A stretch of DNA of 64,000 nucleotides from Rhabditophanes sp. KR3021 (Eukaryota; Nematoda; Chromadorea; Rhabditida; Alloionematidae): the NCBI GenBank assembly GCA_963281155.1, contig CAUJLY010000001.1, positions 1,984,001 through 2,048,000 on the forward strand, in the 5' to 3' direction. The notes below the pieces were generated by a model. It saw nothing but the letters and a program-made list of their open reading frames with translations, was not told the origin of the DNA and did not search any database. Below, piece by piece: positions 1 through 9,214 of this stretch (positions are counted from its first letter, which is position 1; every line of letters begins with the position of its first letter). Both the position numbers and the translations under genes were made by a program.

Positions 1-232
1 AAATTCTCCAAAGAATCATTATGGTTTGAAAAGAAGAAGAAGAAGAACTAATTTGGTAAATGAACAAAGACAGTTTTTGAATTCTATTTTTGATGAGGAG
101 GCTAATCCGGATCACGAGCGTATGGATGAGATTGCTAATGAGCTGAAGCTGGACAAAGAAATAATCCGAGTATGGTTTTGCAATAGAAGACAAAAGATTC
201 GTAGATTCGCTGAGTGCTCAGAAATCTTCTAA
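1..232 (+). CDS. POU-class homeodomain protein, C-terminal end only
   Basis: The frame is open from base 2 to the stop at 230-232, so this is the last exon part of a gene that begins outside the window. It encodes nearly all of a homeodomain, starting with a run of arginines and ending with recognition helix VWFCNRRQKIRR. Cys at homeodomain position 50 inside WFCNRRQ is the hallmark of POU-class homeodomains, which bind DNA together with an upstream POU-specific domain (not in the window). Only about eight residues follow the homeodomain. The pattern PDHxxM..IA..L.LD recalls nematode CEH-18-type POU proteins from memory, but the class is not certain. Role: nuclear transcription factor. Confidence 0.85.
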   Translation, partial: NSPKNHYGLKRRRRRTNLVNEQRQFLNSIFDEEANPDHERMDEIANELKLDKEIIRVWFCNRRQKIRRFAECSEIF

Positions 233-447
233 AAGACTAGTTTGAAGTTCTTTAGAATTAACTGTTGTAAAAAGGTTTTGTATATATTTATTTTGTGTAT
301 TATTTTGCATTTATGTATTTCGTCATGACTCGAGATAAAATTTATTCTTATTATTATGTGTCATAAAATTTATTATATTAACTGTGTAACAAAATTTATT
401 ATATTAACTGTGTGACAAAATTTATTCTTTTTAAATATTTGTCTTTG

Positions 448-594
448 AAGTTGAGTTGTTTTTGTCAAAGACGCCCTCTGAACTTTAATAGGATTAATAT
501 TAAAGAAGAAACCCAACAAATTATCAATCAGCGGGACCACTGCCCATTGTAAACTTACTGTAATAAACAATTGCATATCATTAGTGTTTTTTAT
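448..594 (-). pseudogene. Relic of a serpentine receptor, TM7 and tail
   Basis: Read on the minus strand, codons from about 594 down give TNDMQLF..SLQWAVVPLIDN, which matches TNDLQLYFTSSLAWAVIPL in TM7 of the Srx-like receptor at 1845-2881. A TGA lies six codons upstream and no other receptor segment is found nearby. It is a truncated, decayed duplicate. Seen in sequence; the timing of the duplication is unknown. Confidence 0.7.
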
Positions 595-943
595 TCATTT
601 TTTTATAAAAGTTCTTAAAAATATATTTTTTCTTTGGTTCCGTTGCGTCCCCAAGTCTAATTGTGGTCGAAACGATAATATGTATCTTGTGTGTAGATAG
701 ATAATGTTATACGGGGATTCATTTCGCACCATAATAGGCTGGACAATAAACCTTAGCAAAACAACACAAGTTTAGTTCATCCAAAAAATTTGATTTGTAT
801 TCAATCTACATTACATATTCTCCCAACATTTTATTCCTAATAATGACTTCAACAAATCAAAAGTTTGAAGAATTAATTAAATTTTCTCAGATAACTAAAG
901 AAATCATCTTCTAATAAACAATATTCCCATTCTTAAAATTATA
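595..943. other. No gene recognised
   Basis: AT-rich sequence with no supported exon. A short reading frame starting at 841 on the plus strand stops after 23 codons. Confidence 0.5.
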
Positions 944-1096
944 ATGGACAATGATGAATGTGATTTATACGTTCATATCAAAGAAGACACAATAAATGGA
1001 CACTTTCTTAATATTGATTATAGAAATGAAAATGAATTCTTAAATATGATTAATCAGCTGCCTAGTCAATTATTTGGCCATAATTGGCATTATTAA
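944..1096 (+). CDS. Small hypothetical ORF (50 aa)
   Basis: An ATG-to-TAA frame of 50 codons rich in Asp, Asn, Glu and His, without a signal peptide or membrane segment. Its composition looks protein-like, but there is no recognised domain and no clear splice partner. A preceding short frame (841-910) could be a broken 5' part. Treat as unproven. Confidence 0.22.
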   Translation: MDNDECDLYVHIKEDTINGHFLNIDYRNENEFLNMINQLPSQLFGHNWHY

Positions 1097-1324
1097 TGCC
1101 AATAACCCAATAGGTCTGTTGTGGTTATGGACTTCAAGATGGACGCATTCTAAACCCTTTTTACTCCTTTCTATTTACTACTTATTCATATATGCCTTTT
1201 TATAATTACTGTTTATTCAAAAAATGTCAAAGTTATAAATCTCTTTTAAACAAAATATAAGCAGTTATATGTATAGTAATCGTATCATTAATTGTGAATA
1301 GTGTCCATTTATCAGTTAGCTTCT

Positions 1325-1588
1325 TTAAATATGGATCCTTATTGGAAGGGATTGAATCCGCCTTGGGTGGGTGGCATAGGCTGTTGTTGGCCCATCATTT
1401 GGGAGTTGTAGATTTGTTGGGAGCATGTAGCCAATTTGTTGTTGTGGTGTATATTGTTGTTGGGTGTAGTAACTTTGGTGCTGAAGACCTTGGTTCATGC
1501 CAATCGGTTGTTGAGGTCTTTGAGCAGCCATCGCGGCTGGGTCGCCTGTCCAATTTACTTGCTTAGCTATATTCTGCAGGATACGTTG
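1325..1588 (-). CDS. Orphan glutamine-rich C-terminal exon
   Basis: After a TAG acceptor at 1589-1591 the frame is open for 87 residues to the stop at 1325-1327. It begins QRILQNIAKQVNWTGDPAAM and continues with Gln/Tyr/Pro-rich sequence (SYYTQQQYTPQQQ). Such tails occur in RNA-binding and nuclear proteins, but I do not recognise the family. No upstream exon could be found before the neighbouring receptor gene ends at 1845, so it is either the 3' exon of a gene with an unseen exon, or a gene fragment. The plus strand also has open frames here, which I regard as shadows. Confidence 0.4.
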   Translation of the reverse strand, partial: QRILQNIAKQVNWTGDPAAMAAQRPQQPIGMNQGLQHQSYYTQQQYTPQQQIGYMLPTNLQLPNDGPTTAYATHPRRIQSLPIRIHI

Positions 1589-1844
1589 CTATTGCTATTG
1601 TTGATATTATTGCAATAAACGCACCATCAGAAAAGGAAAAATCTTTGATCATCAAGAAAATTGTAGTGAAATATTATGGTAAGTTAAATTATTTTTATGA
1701 TAGTTGAAATATTTATAATTGTAGGGAAATTATGTCTAAGGCATAAAAGATACAAATATCAATACAATTAATTTTCATTGATGGAAAACATGTTTTTTTC
1801 AACAATTGAGCTTTTTTCATTGTTTGAATAAATGATATGATTAT

Positions 1845-2881
1845 CTACTTCGAAATAGTTCTTTGAAAGTTAGATGTATGACCCATCACAAATGACTTGC
1901 CTTTTCCCATAATCGTCTGGACTCTTGTAATATTCATTGAAGAAGCAATTGTCTTATTTCTTGTAAAGAAAAAGATCAACAAATTGTCAATTAATGGAAT
2001 AACAGCCCACGCCAAACTTGATGTAAAGTATAATTGCAAATCATTTGTAGTCATTGGGGATATGATGTGAAACGAAACTAACATCATAACTTCGGATATA
2101 TTATGCAAAGCACCCTGAATGTAAAATAAAACGTCTGCCGTTTTGACAATATTATGTATGCCGTGTGATTGTTTTCCTGTCCCAGGTGTTGTTTTGGTTG
2201 TAGTCCTGGACTTGTCGTCGAGGTATTTTCGTTTTATTAGAAAGTAGAGAGTGAAACAATCTATTGTGAAGCAGACTATTATTATTACTAAGCCAGTGAG
2301 GTAGTCGAACCACCACGCCATGAAATCTCCACAAGGCATCGGTTCGTAAAACCATATGAAGATGGTGGGGTCGTAGAAAAATCCACACCCGTCTAAATTA
2401 TTTATAAGGTAATTTAATGGTTAATAATGGTTTTACCTATAAATTCAGGGCAATTAATTAGAATTGCTAATATGAAAGAAACAAAAACCACCTTTTTGAC
2501 AAAAGCAGTTTGAAATAGTTTTAAATATAAAATTGGAATTGCAATTGATATGAATCTGTTAACAGTAATGTTAAAGGAAACAAATATTTGAAAATACCAC
2601 CCAAGCAAAGCTAATTGACCCATTGACCTGTGCAGATAATTGAAATAAGTTTCTTCATAAAATACAGTCATTATAGTAGCATATGTTGCATTTATAACCA
2701 TTGACAATAAAGTAGCAAATAAATGACACTTCATAAATATTCCAAAAGGAGATTGAAACTTTTTCAGTTTGAAAACAATTCTCAAATTATGAATGTTTAA
2801 TAAAGTACCGAATAAACCAACACAAAAAGTAGTGACGGCTGCCACAAGCGAGTAATCATAAAGAGAAAACATCTTAATCAT
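1845..2881 (-). CDS. Serpentine chemoreceptor, class x-like (Srx)
   Basis: Two exons, 2881-2437 and 2392-1845, separated by a 44-nt GT-AG intron; phases agree and give 330 residues. Seven hydrophobic segments are visible. The N-terminal part has GTLLNIHNL in TM1 and SPFGIFMKCH after TM2, as in nematode Srx receptors (SFG/SPFG motif); the second exon opens with the Cys- and aromatic-rich loop DGCGFFYDP. Srx receptors are GPCRs expected in ciliated chemosensory neurons. The TM7 segment is duplicated as a relic at 448-594. Class assignment is from motif memory; a related Srg-superfamily class is the alternative. Confidence 0.75.
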
Positions 2882-3059
2882 TTGATTGTGTATAGAACGT
2901 TTTTAAAATCTAATCAAATAAATATTTTCTTTAAAACATTACTTAAAATAAATAATTCCTTTCACTTACGTGTGAAAATAAGCAGTTAATACTGAAGTAA
3001 ATAATTAATGTGAATTTACCTATACCTCTTACTTTATGTACATACAAAAAGTGTTTAAT

Positions 3060-3204
3060 TAATATTTTCCGACTCAAAAACTTTTTATCAAAATAATATA
3101 ATTTACACATAACCCTTTGATTGAAAATAATATTTTTCGACTCAAAAACCTTTCATCAAAAATAATGTAATTTACACATAACCCTTTGATTGAAAATAAT
3201 ATCA
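3060..3204. repeat. Tandem duplication, about 68-nt unit, two copies
   Basis: Two near-identical units contain CGACTCAAAAAC, TTTACACATAACCCTTTGAT and TGAAAATAATAT at a spacing of about 68-70 nt. The second is followed by a partial third start. No coding meaning; the open minus-strand frame across it comes from the repeat. Confidence 0.7.
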
Positions 3205-3384
3205 AAAATTTACACATGTTCTTGTTATTAAAGAGTTCAATTAATTTAAAACCGGATAAAATAGAAGTTTTATTTACAAAAAATAATAGTTTTAACAATG
3301 GTAGGATAAGAGATTGAATCTATAAAAATTAAATGAAACCTAGATAAAAAATTATCCTGAATAAAGCCTATCCTTGTCACTTCC

Positions 3385-3858
3385 TTATTTAGTTAAATCA
3401 AGAGGTATATTACGTTTACGTGCACGAACGATGACGGAATCTTCTTTCCTGACAGACAATCTGAGGAGGCAATTGCTCTTGACTGCATCAAGGACATGTA
3501 AGTAGCTAAACAAATTAAACTTCTTTTCATTTTTGGCCGCAATAATTGCTTTAGTGTTTATTCTCATTTGGTGAGTATCCCTTTCATATTTGTCTTGGAG
3601 ATAATCAGTAAAATCAGTCGGCATTATTGTTTTATAGTTCATGGATTTCTTGTATATTTCTTGATTGAACATTTCTCGTTCATTTTGTAAGAGTTCTATT
3701 TGAAGCATTTGTTCGCGTACTATAAATAATTAATATTTTTCAACTGATATATTAGTGTCTCTTAACTTACTTTCTTCCTTCAAAAACTCAATCTTTTGTT
3801 GATTAGTCATAAAGCCATCCAAAATACCTTGAGGCTTAGCGCCATTTGTCATCATCAT
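3385..3858 (-). CDS. Small coiled-coil protein of unknown function (140 aa)
   Basis: Two exons, 3858-3771 and 3719-3385, joined across a 51-nt intron with canonical GTAAG and TATAG ends; the frame is preserved. Residues about 15-50 are rich in Glu, Gln, Leu and Ile with heptad-like spacing (KIEFLKEEIREQMLQIELL), suggesting a coiled coil. The C-terminal half is mixed and basic. The start is the first of three consecutive ATG codons. No family recognised; a subunit of a small structural or kinetochore-type complex is only a guess. It is divergent from the gene starting at 4117 (258 bp between starts). Confidence 0.65.
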
Positions 3859-4116
3859 ATTATTATTAAAGCAATTATTACTAATGGAGATTAGTAAGAA
3901 TATATTTGCAATTCAAGCGAACGTCAGTTAATCTAAAATGCAAATTGAAATGGCGGCATTTTGTTTCCAATTCAATCTTCTCGAGATACAGTACTATAAA
4001 AAGAAACTGCTAGTACAAAGAAAAAACAAATTTAGATTACGTGGTGTCAAAGGAACATTGAAAATTACACGTACCATGTATAATAAGTAATTAGTACAAG
4101 TGCAATTAGTCACACT

Positions 4117-4625
4117 ATGAAATCATATCACCCCAGAGTTCTCACGCTCACGGAACAATCTCTTGCTGTTGTTTGGAAGTTTGTAGTTGACAAATGGATA
4201 AGAGTTTTGATTCTTGTATTTACCATTTATATTGGCTACAGGATTGTCAAATGGGCGATTAATAATTATTTGTTTACGGCCTTTAGTAAGTACTTTGTTT
4301 TTTAATTAATTATTCAAATTTGTCAGAGCATGTATTGGGAATTCCGAGAATGTTGAGTGACGTAAAGACTATTTTAGAAACTCCATATGATGAATATGTG
4401 TGGGAGGATTATGAATTCTGTAAGGGATACCTAGATTTGTTTGCTACATTCAGGGAATTGAGAATTGCATCGAAGAGAAATGTCACTGGAGTGTTGGATG
4501 TCAATGCAATTGAGTTTGCTAGATTCGATAATATTAAACTTTGTCGGATCAAGAAGGAAGACGACAAAGAAGGTGAATATGAAAGTGATGCGGAATCAAA
4601 TTATGTAGGAAGTGATTTAGATTAG
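4117..4625 (+). CDS. Small single-pass membrane protein (155 aa), unknown
   Basis: Exons 4117-4285 and 4327-4625 with a 41-nt GT-AG intron; the joined frame is open for 155 residues. One hydrophobic helix lies at about residues 28-45 (VLILVFTIYIGY), followed by a charged domain and a very acidic C-terminus (DDKEGEYESDAESNY). With about 27 residues before the helix and an acidic tail after it, it is probably a membrane-anchored protein. No known domain is visible. The next gene (4671) converges on it with 45 bp between stops. Confidence 0.65.
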
Positions 4626-4670
4626 AAATGTATTAAATATGTTTATTAAGAGGTATATAATAAATAAATA

Positions 4671-5139
4671 TCAAACATTATCATTGATATCCATCTTCAT
4701 TCGTTTAAATTTCTTATTTTCCTTGGGATCAACAAAAAATGGATTTCTTTCCTTGACAAGGTTTTCTAATTTATGAACTTGTTCCTCAGATTCCTTAATT
4801 TTGTGCCATACGTCATCTATTTCTTTGTCAAGGTTTTGGCAAGTTTTATCTAAATGCTTTTTCTGATTTTCAAGCTGATCAGCAACCTTTTTTTCGTATG
4901 CGACGATTAGCTTGTCATAGGTGGCATAAGTTCGGTTTACTCCAAAGTAAACGTTTCTTAGGTCTGTTACTTCGTCTCTCAAAGCTCTAAGGGTTCGTTC
5001 GTTGTCCATAACTGCAAAAGTTGATTGATAAATTGAGGATTGGTTTCTTACCTTGGCCAAGCAGTTCGTTGACTTCTCCAGAATCTAAATCATGATGTGC
5101 CAACATGTTCGATTGAGATATTTTAGTGTAATGGTTCAT
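4671..5139 (-). CDS. Coiled-coil protein (142 aa), unknown
   Basis: Exons 5139-5052 and 5011-4671, intron of 40 nt; the frame is kept. An ATG-initiated frame that reads through the intron also exists but is explained by intron retention. Residues about 30-110 form long stretches rich in Glu, Lys, Leu and Asp (LRALRDEVTDLRN, KESEEQVHKLENLVKE), typical of an extended coiled coil. No signal peptide or membrane segment. Prefoldin- or BLOC-1-like small coiled-coil subunits have this size, but no diagnostic motif allows a call. Confidence 0.65.
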
Positions 5140-5339
5140 ATTTTCTTTGTTAAATAAAATGACTCTTTAAGTAAGAATTCAAATCTAGATTACCCGACGA
5201 CGAAAAATTTGCAACGATATTCCAATTATCAACAGCCAAAGTCAAAGCAAGACATGAAAAGCTTAAATGCACAAACACCGATAGAAATCAAAAAAATTTA
5301 TTATTAAATATCCAAAAAAGTATGTTAATGAGTTCATAA

Positions 5340-6546
5340 TTATACCAGACAAATAGTATGTATACCAATACGACTAATAATCGCTTCGACTTGATTTTCA
5401 TTGAGTTGAGGATGATTTCCTATCCACTTTTCTTTTAGAAAGTTATACATTTCACCGGAACACCTTTCTTTGAATGTTGAGGGCATACTGACTGTGGCAA
5501 TCCAGAAGGATTCTTTGCGAGGAGTTGTATCTATGTCACTGAGGTAATGTAACGTGAATGGTAGACCAACACGGAGTTTCTGGATGTCCCAAACCACTGA
5601 TAATTGTCCGCTTACAATCCCCTTGCTTAATTGTTCTTCAAAAACATTCTTTTCATAATAATCCGCTAATCCATGAAATTATAAATAAGTTAAAAATTAC
5701 ATTTCAATTTTGTGCTTTTAAATTTAATGCAATCATTTCAGGAAGTCTAAAAGCTTTCATCCGCTAGTACTCAATTAATTGCTCAACTTATAATTGAGAA
5801 GATATTTGCCCTTAAAGTTGATGTCACTACTGGCTTTTAATATCTTTTTTGTATCTATTTTTTATCTTTCAGTAAATTTACCGGAATCCATGAAATTTGT
5901 TGTATTGTCTGAGATGTCTGCGATTGCTTCTACGTATGCTTTGATGAATTTTCTAGCATGAGTATTATTGTCTTCGTAAACAAACAGAATGATGGTTTGG
6001 TGATGTTTTTTTGAAACAACTTTCTGGGCAAATCTTTTTAAATCATTCCTGCTTGTTGGTGGAAACATTGAAGGTACACTAAGAAGGGGATTTAGCACCT
6101 TTGCAACGTATTGTGATGGACTATATTCTTTGAATTTATATTGGTGTGTAGAAAGAGGACTAGAATAGCTAGTTAACGGTAGTACAATCAGAAAACAGAA
6201 GAGAGTTACAATCACAAGTTTCAGTAGTCTAGAAGTTTCTATCGTTTCTTTGATTTTACGATAAGTTGGAAACACTAGAGGAGTATTAGAATCCCATATT
6301 TCCTCAATTTCTTCTTCAATAGATTCAAAACACTCGCCGATCCAATTATATGCTAGCAGGATTGGATTCACTTCCATGGTTCTTTTTGTTCTTTCGTTTG
6401 CTAAAAAGAATACAAGCTTAACTTATAAAAATCTTAAACATACATTGACTGGAAGTTGTGGTTCTGTGAATTGATGTTTCTAATATGTTATCAGATTGAT
6501 CGAACACCGTCGTCCTAATGACTTTGATATTAGATTTTGAAGGCAT
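5340..6546 (-). CDS. LAP1/TOR1AIP-like torsin activator (315 aa)
   Basis: Three exons: 6546-6444, 6400-5882, 5665-5340, all phases consistent, 315 residues. A single membrane helix lies near residues 90-108 (LLKLVIVTLFCFLIVLPL), preceded by a nuclear/cytoplasmic N-terminus and followed by a lumenal domain. The lumenal part has TIILFVYEDN (the beta strand of LAP1 domains), then EEQLSKGIVSGQLSVV and the C-terminal pattern NFLKEKW....VEAIISRIGIH, which corresponds to LAP1 '...DFLKVKF...LWSRISH'. LAP1/LULL1 proteins anchor and activate torsin AAA+ ATPases at the nuclear envelope and ER. The second intron is unusually long here (216 nt). The match is by motif order from memory, so moderate certainty. 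Confidence 0.6.
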
Positions 6547-6672
6547 AGAAAAATAGCTAGCTGACGCGAAAGGACTTTGTACCAATCTTTTTAAGTTATT
6601 TTCCAGACGAGTTATTCCTAATTTGAATTTTGGTTTGTTGATCTTATTTGTTTAAATAAAAATAAACATCAT

Positions 6673-6929
6673 ATGGCTAGTGGGGCATTAGACATGCTAA
6701 ACAGTGTATTAGAAGTATGTTACTATGGCACTTTTGCATGTTAAAAAGTATAGTAAAAATATGAGATAAATTAGTCTAAATCAAATTCAAAGTTGATTTT
6801 AAGGCATGATCTGAATTATATTATGAAGCACTTTATTGTAATCATCCTTTATTCCAGAATACGCATATTAGTAAGCAAATAAAAAATGTTCTTGAATGTG
6901 ACAAAAAGAAGATAAATTACAAAATGTAA
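6673..6929 (+). CDS. Possible two-exon micro-protein (37 aa)
   Basis: Exon 6673-6714 (MASGALDMLNSVLE) ends at a GTATGT donor; exon 6858-6929 follows an ATTCCAG acceptor and continues in frame with NTHISKQIKNVLECDKKK to TAA. Both splice sites are good and composition is protein-like. There is no known domain. It lies divergently just upstream of the LAP1-like gene. Could be chance. Confidence 0.33.
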
Positions 6930-7012
6930 TCGCACTATTCCTATGATGAATCATGCAACATCGTCATATCAATTTAAAAAGTGTCTAATAAAATCTGGGA
7001 TTCATTTACACA

Positions 7013-7019
7013 TATATAA
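7013..7019 (+). promoter_or_regulatory. TATA-like box
   Basis: TATATAA 46 bp before the ATG at 7065, similar spacing to other TATA-like boxes in this window. Confidence 0.35.
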
Positions 7020-7064
7020 GGCAGTAAAAGATAGTACTTCCTTTCCCAAAAATATTAAATCACT

Positions 7065-7586
7065 ATGACTATGAACGGTCTTAAAGCTATTGTAAAAATT
7101 AGAATGTTTAATATTGTTCTAACCATAATTGCTGCACTTTTCATTATAATTGGTCCAATTCATTGCACAAAAACAATAGGATTTACGTCTTCAACTTCCT
7201 GTAAGGCTGTTTATGTGATATTTGATTGGGACCAATATGGCATTTGGGGCCAAGTATTTATTATCCTATTTCCGTTAGGAACGTCTTTATTTACTTATTT
7301 TGTGAATGAACAAAGAAACTGCAGTCAACTAATTCATCAGCCTTCAAAACAAATTATGAGAGTACTTGGTGCAACAGTGGGTTACATTATTTGTGCCGCA
7401 ATGGAATTCGTTTATGCTTCAGCTTTCTTAAGTCCACCTTCTTATCCTAATGAATTAGATGAGGTATCGGTTTTTAATGTTGGATGGTATGTTGCTGCTT
7501 TTATTTATGCTCTTGTCAGTATTTTATCTATTTGTGATGTCATCTGGGTCAAAGATACGTCTGATAAAATGTGTTGCAATTATTAA
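7065..7586 (+). CDS. Four-TM membrane protein (173 aa), unknown
   Basis: An intronless frame of 173 codons. Four hydrophobic segments are visible at about residues 14-33, 58-78, 98-122 and 139-158, with a Cys-containing first loop (CTKTIGF..STSCKAVY). The topology resembles MARVEL/tetraspan-type proteins, but no tetraspanin CCG motif or claudin signature is seen. The start has a second ATG two codons in. A TATA-like box lies 46 bp upstream and tRNA-Pro begins 24 bp after the stop. Function unknown. Confidence 0.65.
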   Translation: MTMNGLKAIVKIRMFNIVLTIIAALFIIIGPIHCTKTIGFTSSTSCKAVYVIFDWDQYGIWGQVFIILFPLGTSLFTYFVNEQRNCSQLIHQPSKQIMRVLGATVGYIICAAMEFVYASAFLSPPSYPNELDEVSVFNVGWYVAAFIYALVSILSICDVIWVKDTSDKMCCNY

Positions 7587-7609
7587 AATGACTGAAGTTA
7601 GGATATCAT

Positions 7610-7683
7610 GGCTCAATGGTCTAGTTGGTTATGATTCTCGCTTTGGGTGCGAGAGGCCCCGGTTTCGACTGCCGGTTGAGCCC
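7610..7683 (+). tRNA. tRNA-Pro (TGG)
   Basis: Acceptor stem GGCTCAA pairs with TTGAGCC, anticodon stem CTCGC/GCGAG with loop TTTGGGT giving anticodon TGG at 7644-7646, and a T-arm with loop TTCGACT. Sequence is very close to eukaryotic tRNA-Pro. Length 74. Confidence 0.9.
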
Positions 7684-7916
7684 AATTTTTTGATCAATTA
7701 ATTGTATATATTAAAGAAATCAAGTTTTAAAGTATATGTGTATGTTTTATATTTTTGTGTATTAAATTCGTGTTTTAACTTGTTCTCACTACATATTCTA
7801 AATAAATTTATGTATAAAGTCTAATTCTTGGTATTGTATGAAAGCCACATCATTAATGACACATTAATAAATTCGAGTTCTGGGAATATAAATAAAATTA
7901 AATAATAGCATATATC

Positions 7917-7988
7917 TCCCATGTGGTCTAGTGGTTAGGATTCGTGGCTTTCACCCACGCGGCCCGGGTCCGATTCCCGGCATGGGAA
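7917..7988 (+). tRNA. tRNA-Glu (TTC)
   Basis: 72 nt; acceptor TCCCATG pairs with CATGGGA, anticodon stem CGTGG/CCACG with loop CTTTCAC, anticodon TTC at 7950-7952, T-arm CCCGGGTCCGATTCCCGG. Nearly identical to the eukaryotic tRNA-Glu consensus. No intron. Confidence 0.93.
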
Positions 7989-8077
7989 TATTTTTTGTAA
8001 AAATTTAAAAAACACAAATTTACATTTATTTTGATTTGATGAAGTCAGAATAAAGTTAGTATTTATCATCACTATCA

Positions 8078-8148
8078 GCATCTATGGTGACACGGTCAGC
8101 ACACGCACTTTCCAATCAGTGATAGAGATTCAATTCCTGTCAGACGCA
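8078..8148 (+). pseudogene. tRNA-Gly(TCC)-like degenerate tRNA
   Basis: 71 nt resembling tRNA-Gly with a TTCCAA anticodon region and T-loop-like TTCAATTCC. The acceptor stem GCATCTA/CAGACGC has mismatches and the anticodon stem does not form five pairs. It sits within 100 bp of the tRNA-Glu gene. Probably a tRNA pseudogene, possibly a divergent functional tRNA. Confidence 0.5.
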
Positions 8149-8382
8149 TTTTTTACTCTTTTACTTCATACATAAAATAAACACAAAATTTAAAATGATT
8201 AAAAGCACGAATGTAGCTGATCCAGTAGAATATGTACCTGTGATTCACCTTCTTACTAATTCATTCCTATCTCACCAAATAATCGCATCATTTTGCAAAT
8301 AGATAACAGAATATTTAACTTCAAATACTATGTAACTAAATTTATTAACATATACATAAAATATTAAATAACTATTATTACC

Positions 8383-9156
8383 ATGGCTCCTATTCCTAAT
8401 TTTTTTAGAGGAGAAACTGCCAAACAACGCAAAATATGTTTCGATGATATTTACACGCGAATGAAATTTATCCAAAAAGTATATGCTTTCGTCTTTTTAA
8501 CGCTATTGATTATCACGACAATGGCAACTGTCCCATTTGCTGCTCCAGACTTTCATTCCTTCGCCAATGATCATCTTTACCTTTATTGGATCTCAATCGG
8601 AGTGTATATTTTCCTTACAATAACATTTATATTCACTAGAAAATGTAGGATCAAAAATCCTCTCAATGTAATTACATTAGTTCTTTTTACTTTATCTCAT
8701 GGATTCTTGACAATGATGATTTGCACCTATTTTCAGCAAATATCAGTTGTACTTGGCTTCGGAATGACTATGATCATGTGTGCTTTTATTTGCATATTTA
8801 GTACACAAACTAAATATACTTACTTTTCGCGTATTGGAATAATCTCAATTTTATCAGCTATGATATTAACCTTTGGAGTTACTGCTTTCATCTCAATTAG
8901 TGTGTTTGAAGTTAAATGGTCGTTAGTGGTTTATGCCGTTTGTGCAACTATTATAGGCACTTCAATAATGACGCTAAATACAACTATTTTACTTGGATTT
9001 GCTTTTTTTGAAATTACTGAAGATGATTATATTTTCTGTGCTGTACAAATATTTATTGGATTTCTTACAGTTATTATTGGTATAATATCCATTCCATGTC
9101 CATTTTTTTATGCATGTAGACGTTTATTCAAAAGCATAGAAAGCATCAAAAAGTAA
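8383..9156 (+). CDS. TMBIM / Bax-inhibitor-1 (lifeguard) family protein
   Basis: An intronless 257-codon frame. After a short N-terminus with R..FI.KVYAFVFLTLLI, at least seven hydrophobic segments follow. Family landmarks of the GRINA/lifeguard type are present in order: the KVY start of TM1, YWISIGVYIF in TM2, a SHGFLT segment, the CIFSTQTKYTYFS segment corresponding to family FSFQTKxDFTS, and ITEDDYIFCAVQIF corresponding to ISPEEYIFGAL. The usual Asp-Thr-Gln (DTQ) in TM6 is replaced by NTT, so the acidic pore residue may be altered. TMBIM proteins sit in ER/Golgi or other membranes and affect calcium leak and cell death. Divergent fast-evolving member. Confidence 0.85.
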   Translation: MAPIPNFFRGETAKQRKICFDDIYTRMKFIQKVYAFVFLTLLIITTMATVPFAAPDFHSFANDHLYLYWISIGVYIFLTITFIFTRKCRIKNPLNVITLVLFTLSHGFLTMMICTYFQQISVVLGFGMTMIMCAFICIFSTQTKYTYFSRIGIISILSAMILTFGVTAFISISVFEVKWSLVVYAVCATIIGTSIMTLNTTILLGFAFFEITEDDYIFCAVQIFIGFLTVIIGIISIPCPFFYACRRLFKSIESIKK

Positions 9157-9214
9157 AGCTATAATATACTTTAATAATAATAATTTTTCTTAAATATATT
9201 TTTATAATAAAATC

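Noticed and set aside
1294..1775. Plus-strand frames opposite the Q-rich exon, including a spliceable pair ending in KLCLRHKRYKYQYN
   Set aside because: Long frames here arise from the antisense of Gln/Tyr codons; the spliceable pair has no start and no family, so the minus-strand reading is preferred.
3074..3298. Minus-strand frame of 74 codons
   Set aside because: Its protein repeats because the DNA is a tandem duplication; no other sign of coding.
5666..5881. Possible extra exon inside the LAP1-like gene (short frames such as MKAFRLPEMIALNLKAQN)
   Set aside because: No combination of splice sites keeps the frame, whereas joining 5882 directly to 5665 does and fits the expected domain order.
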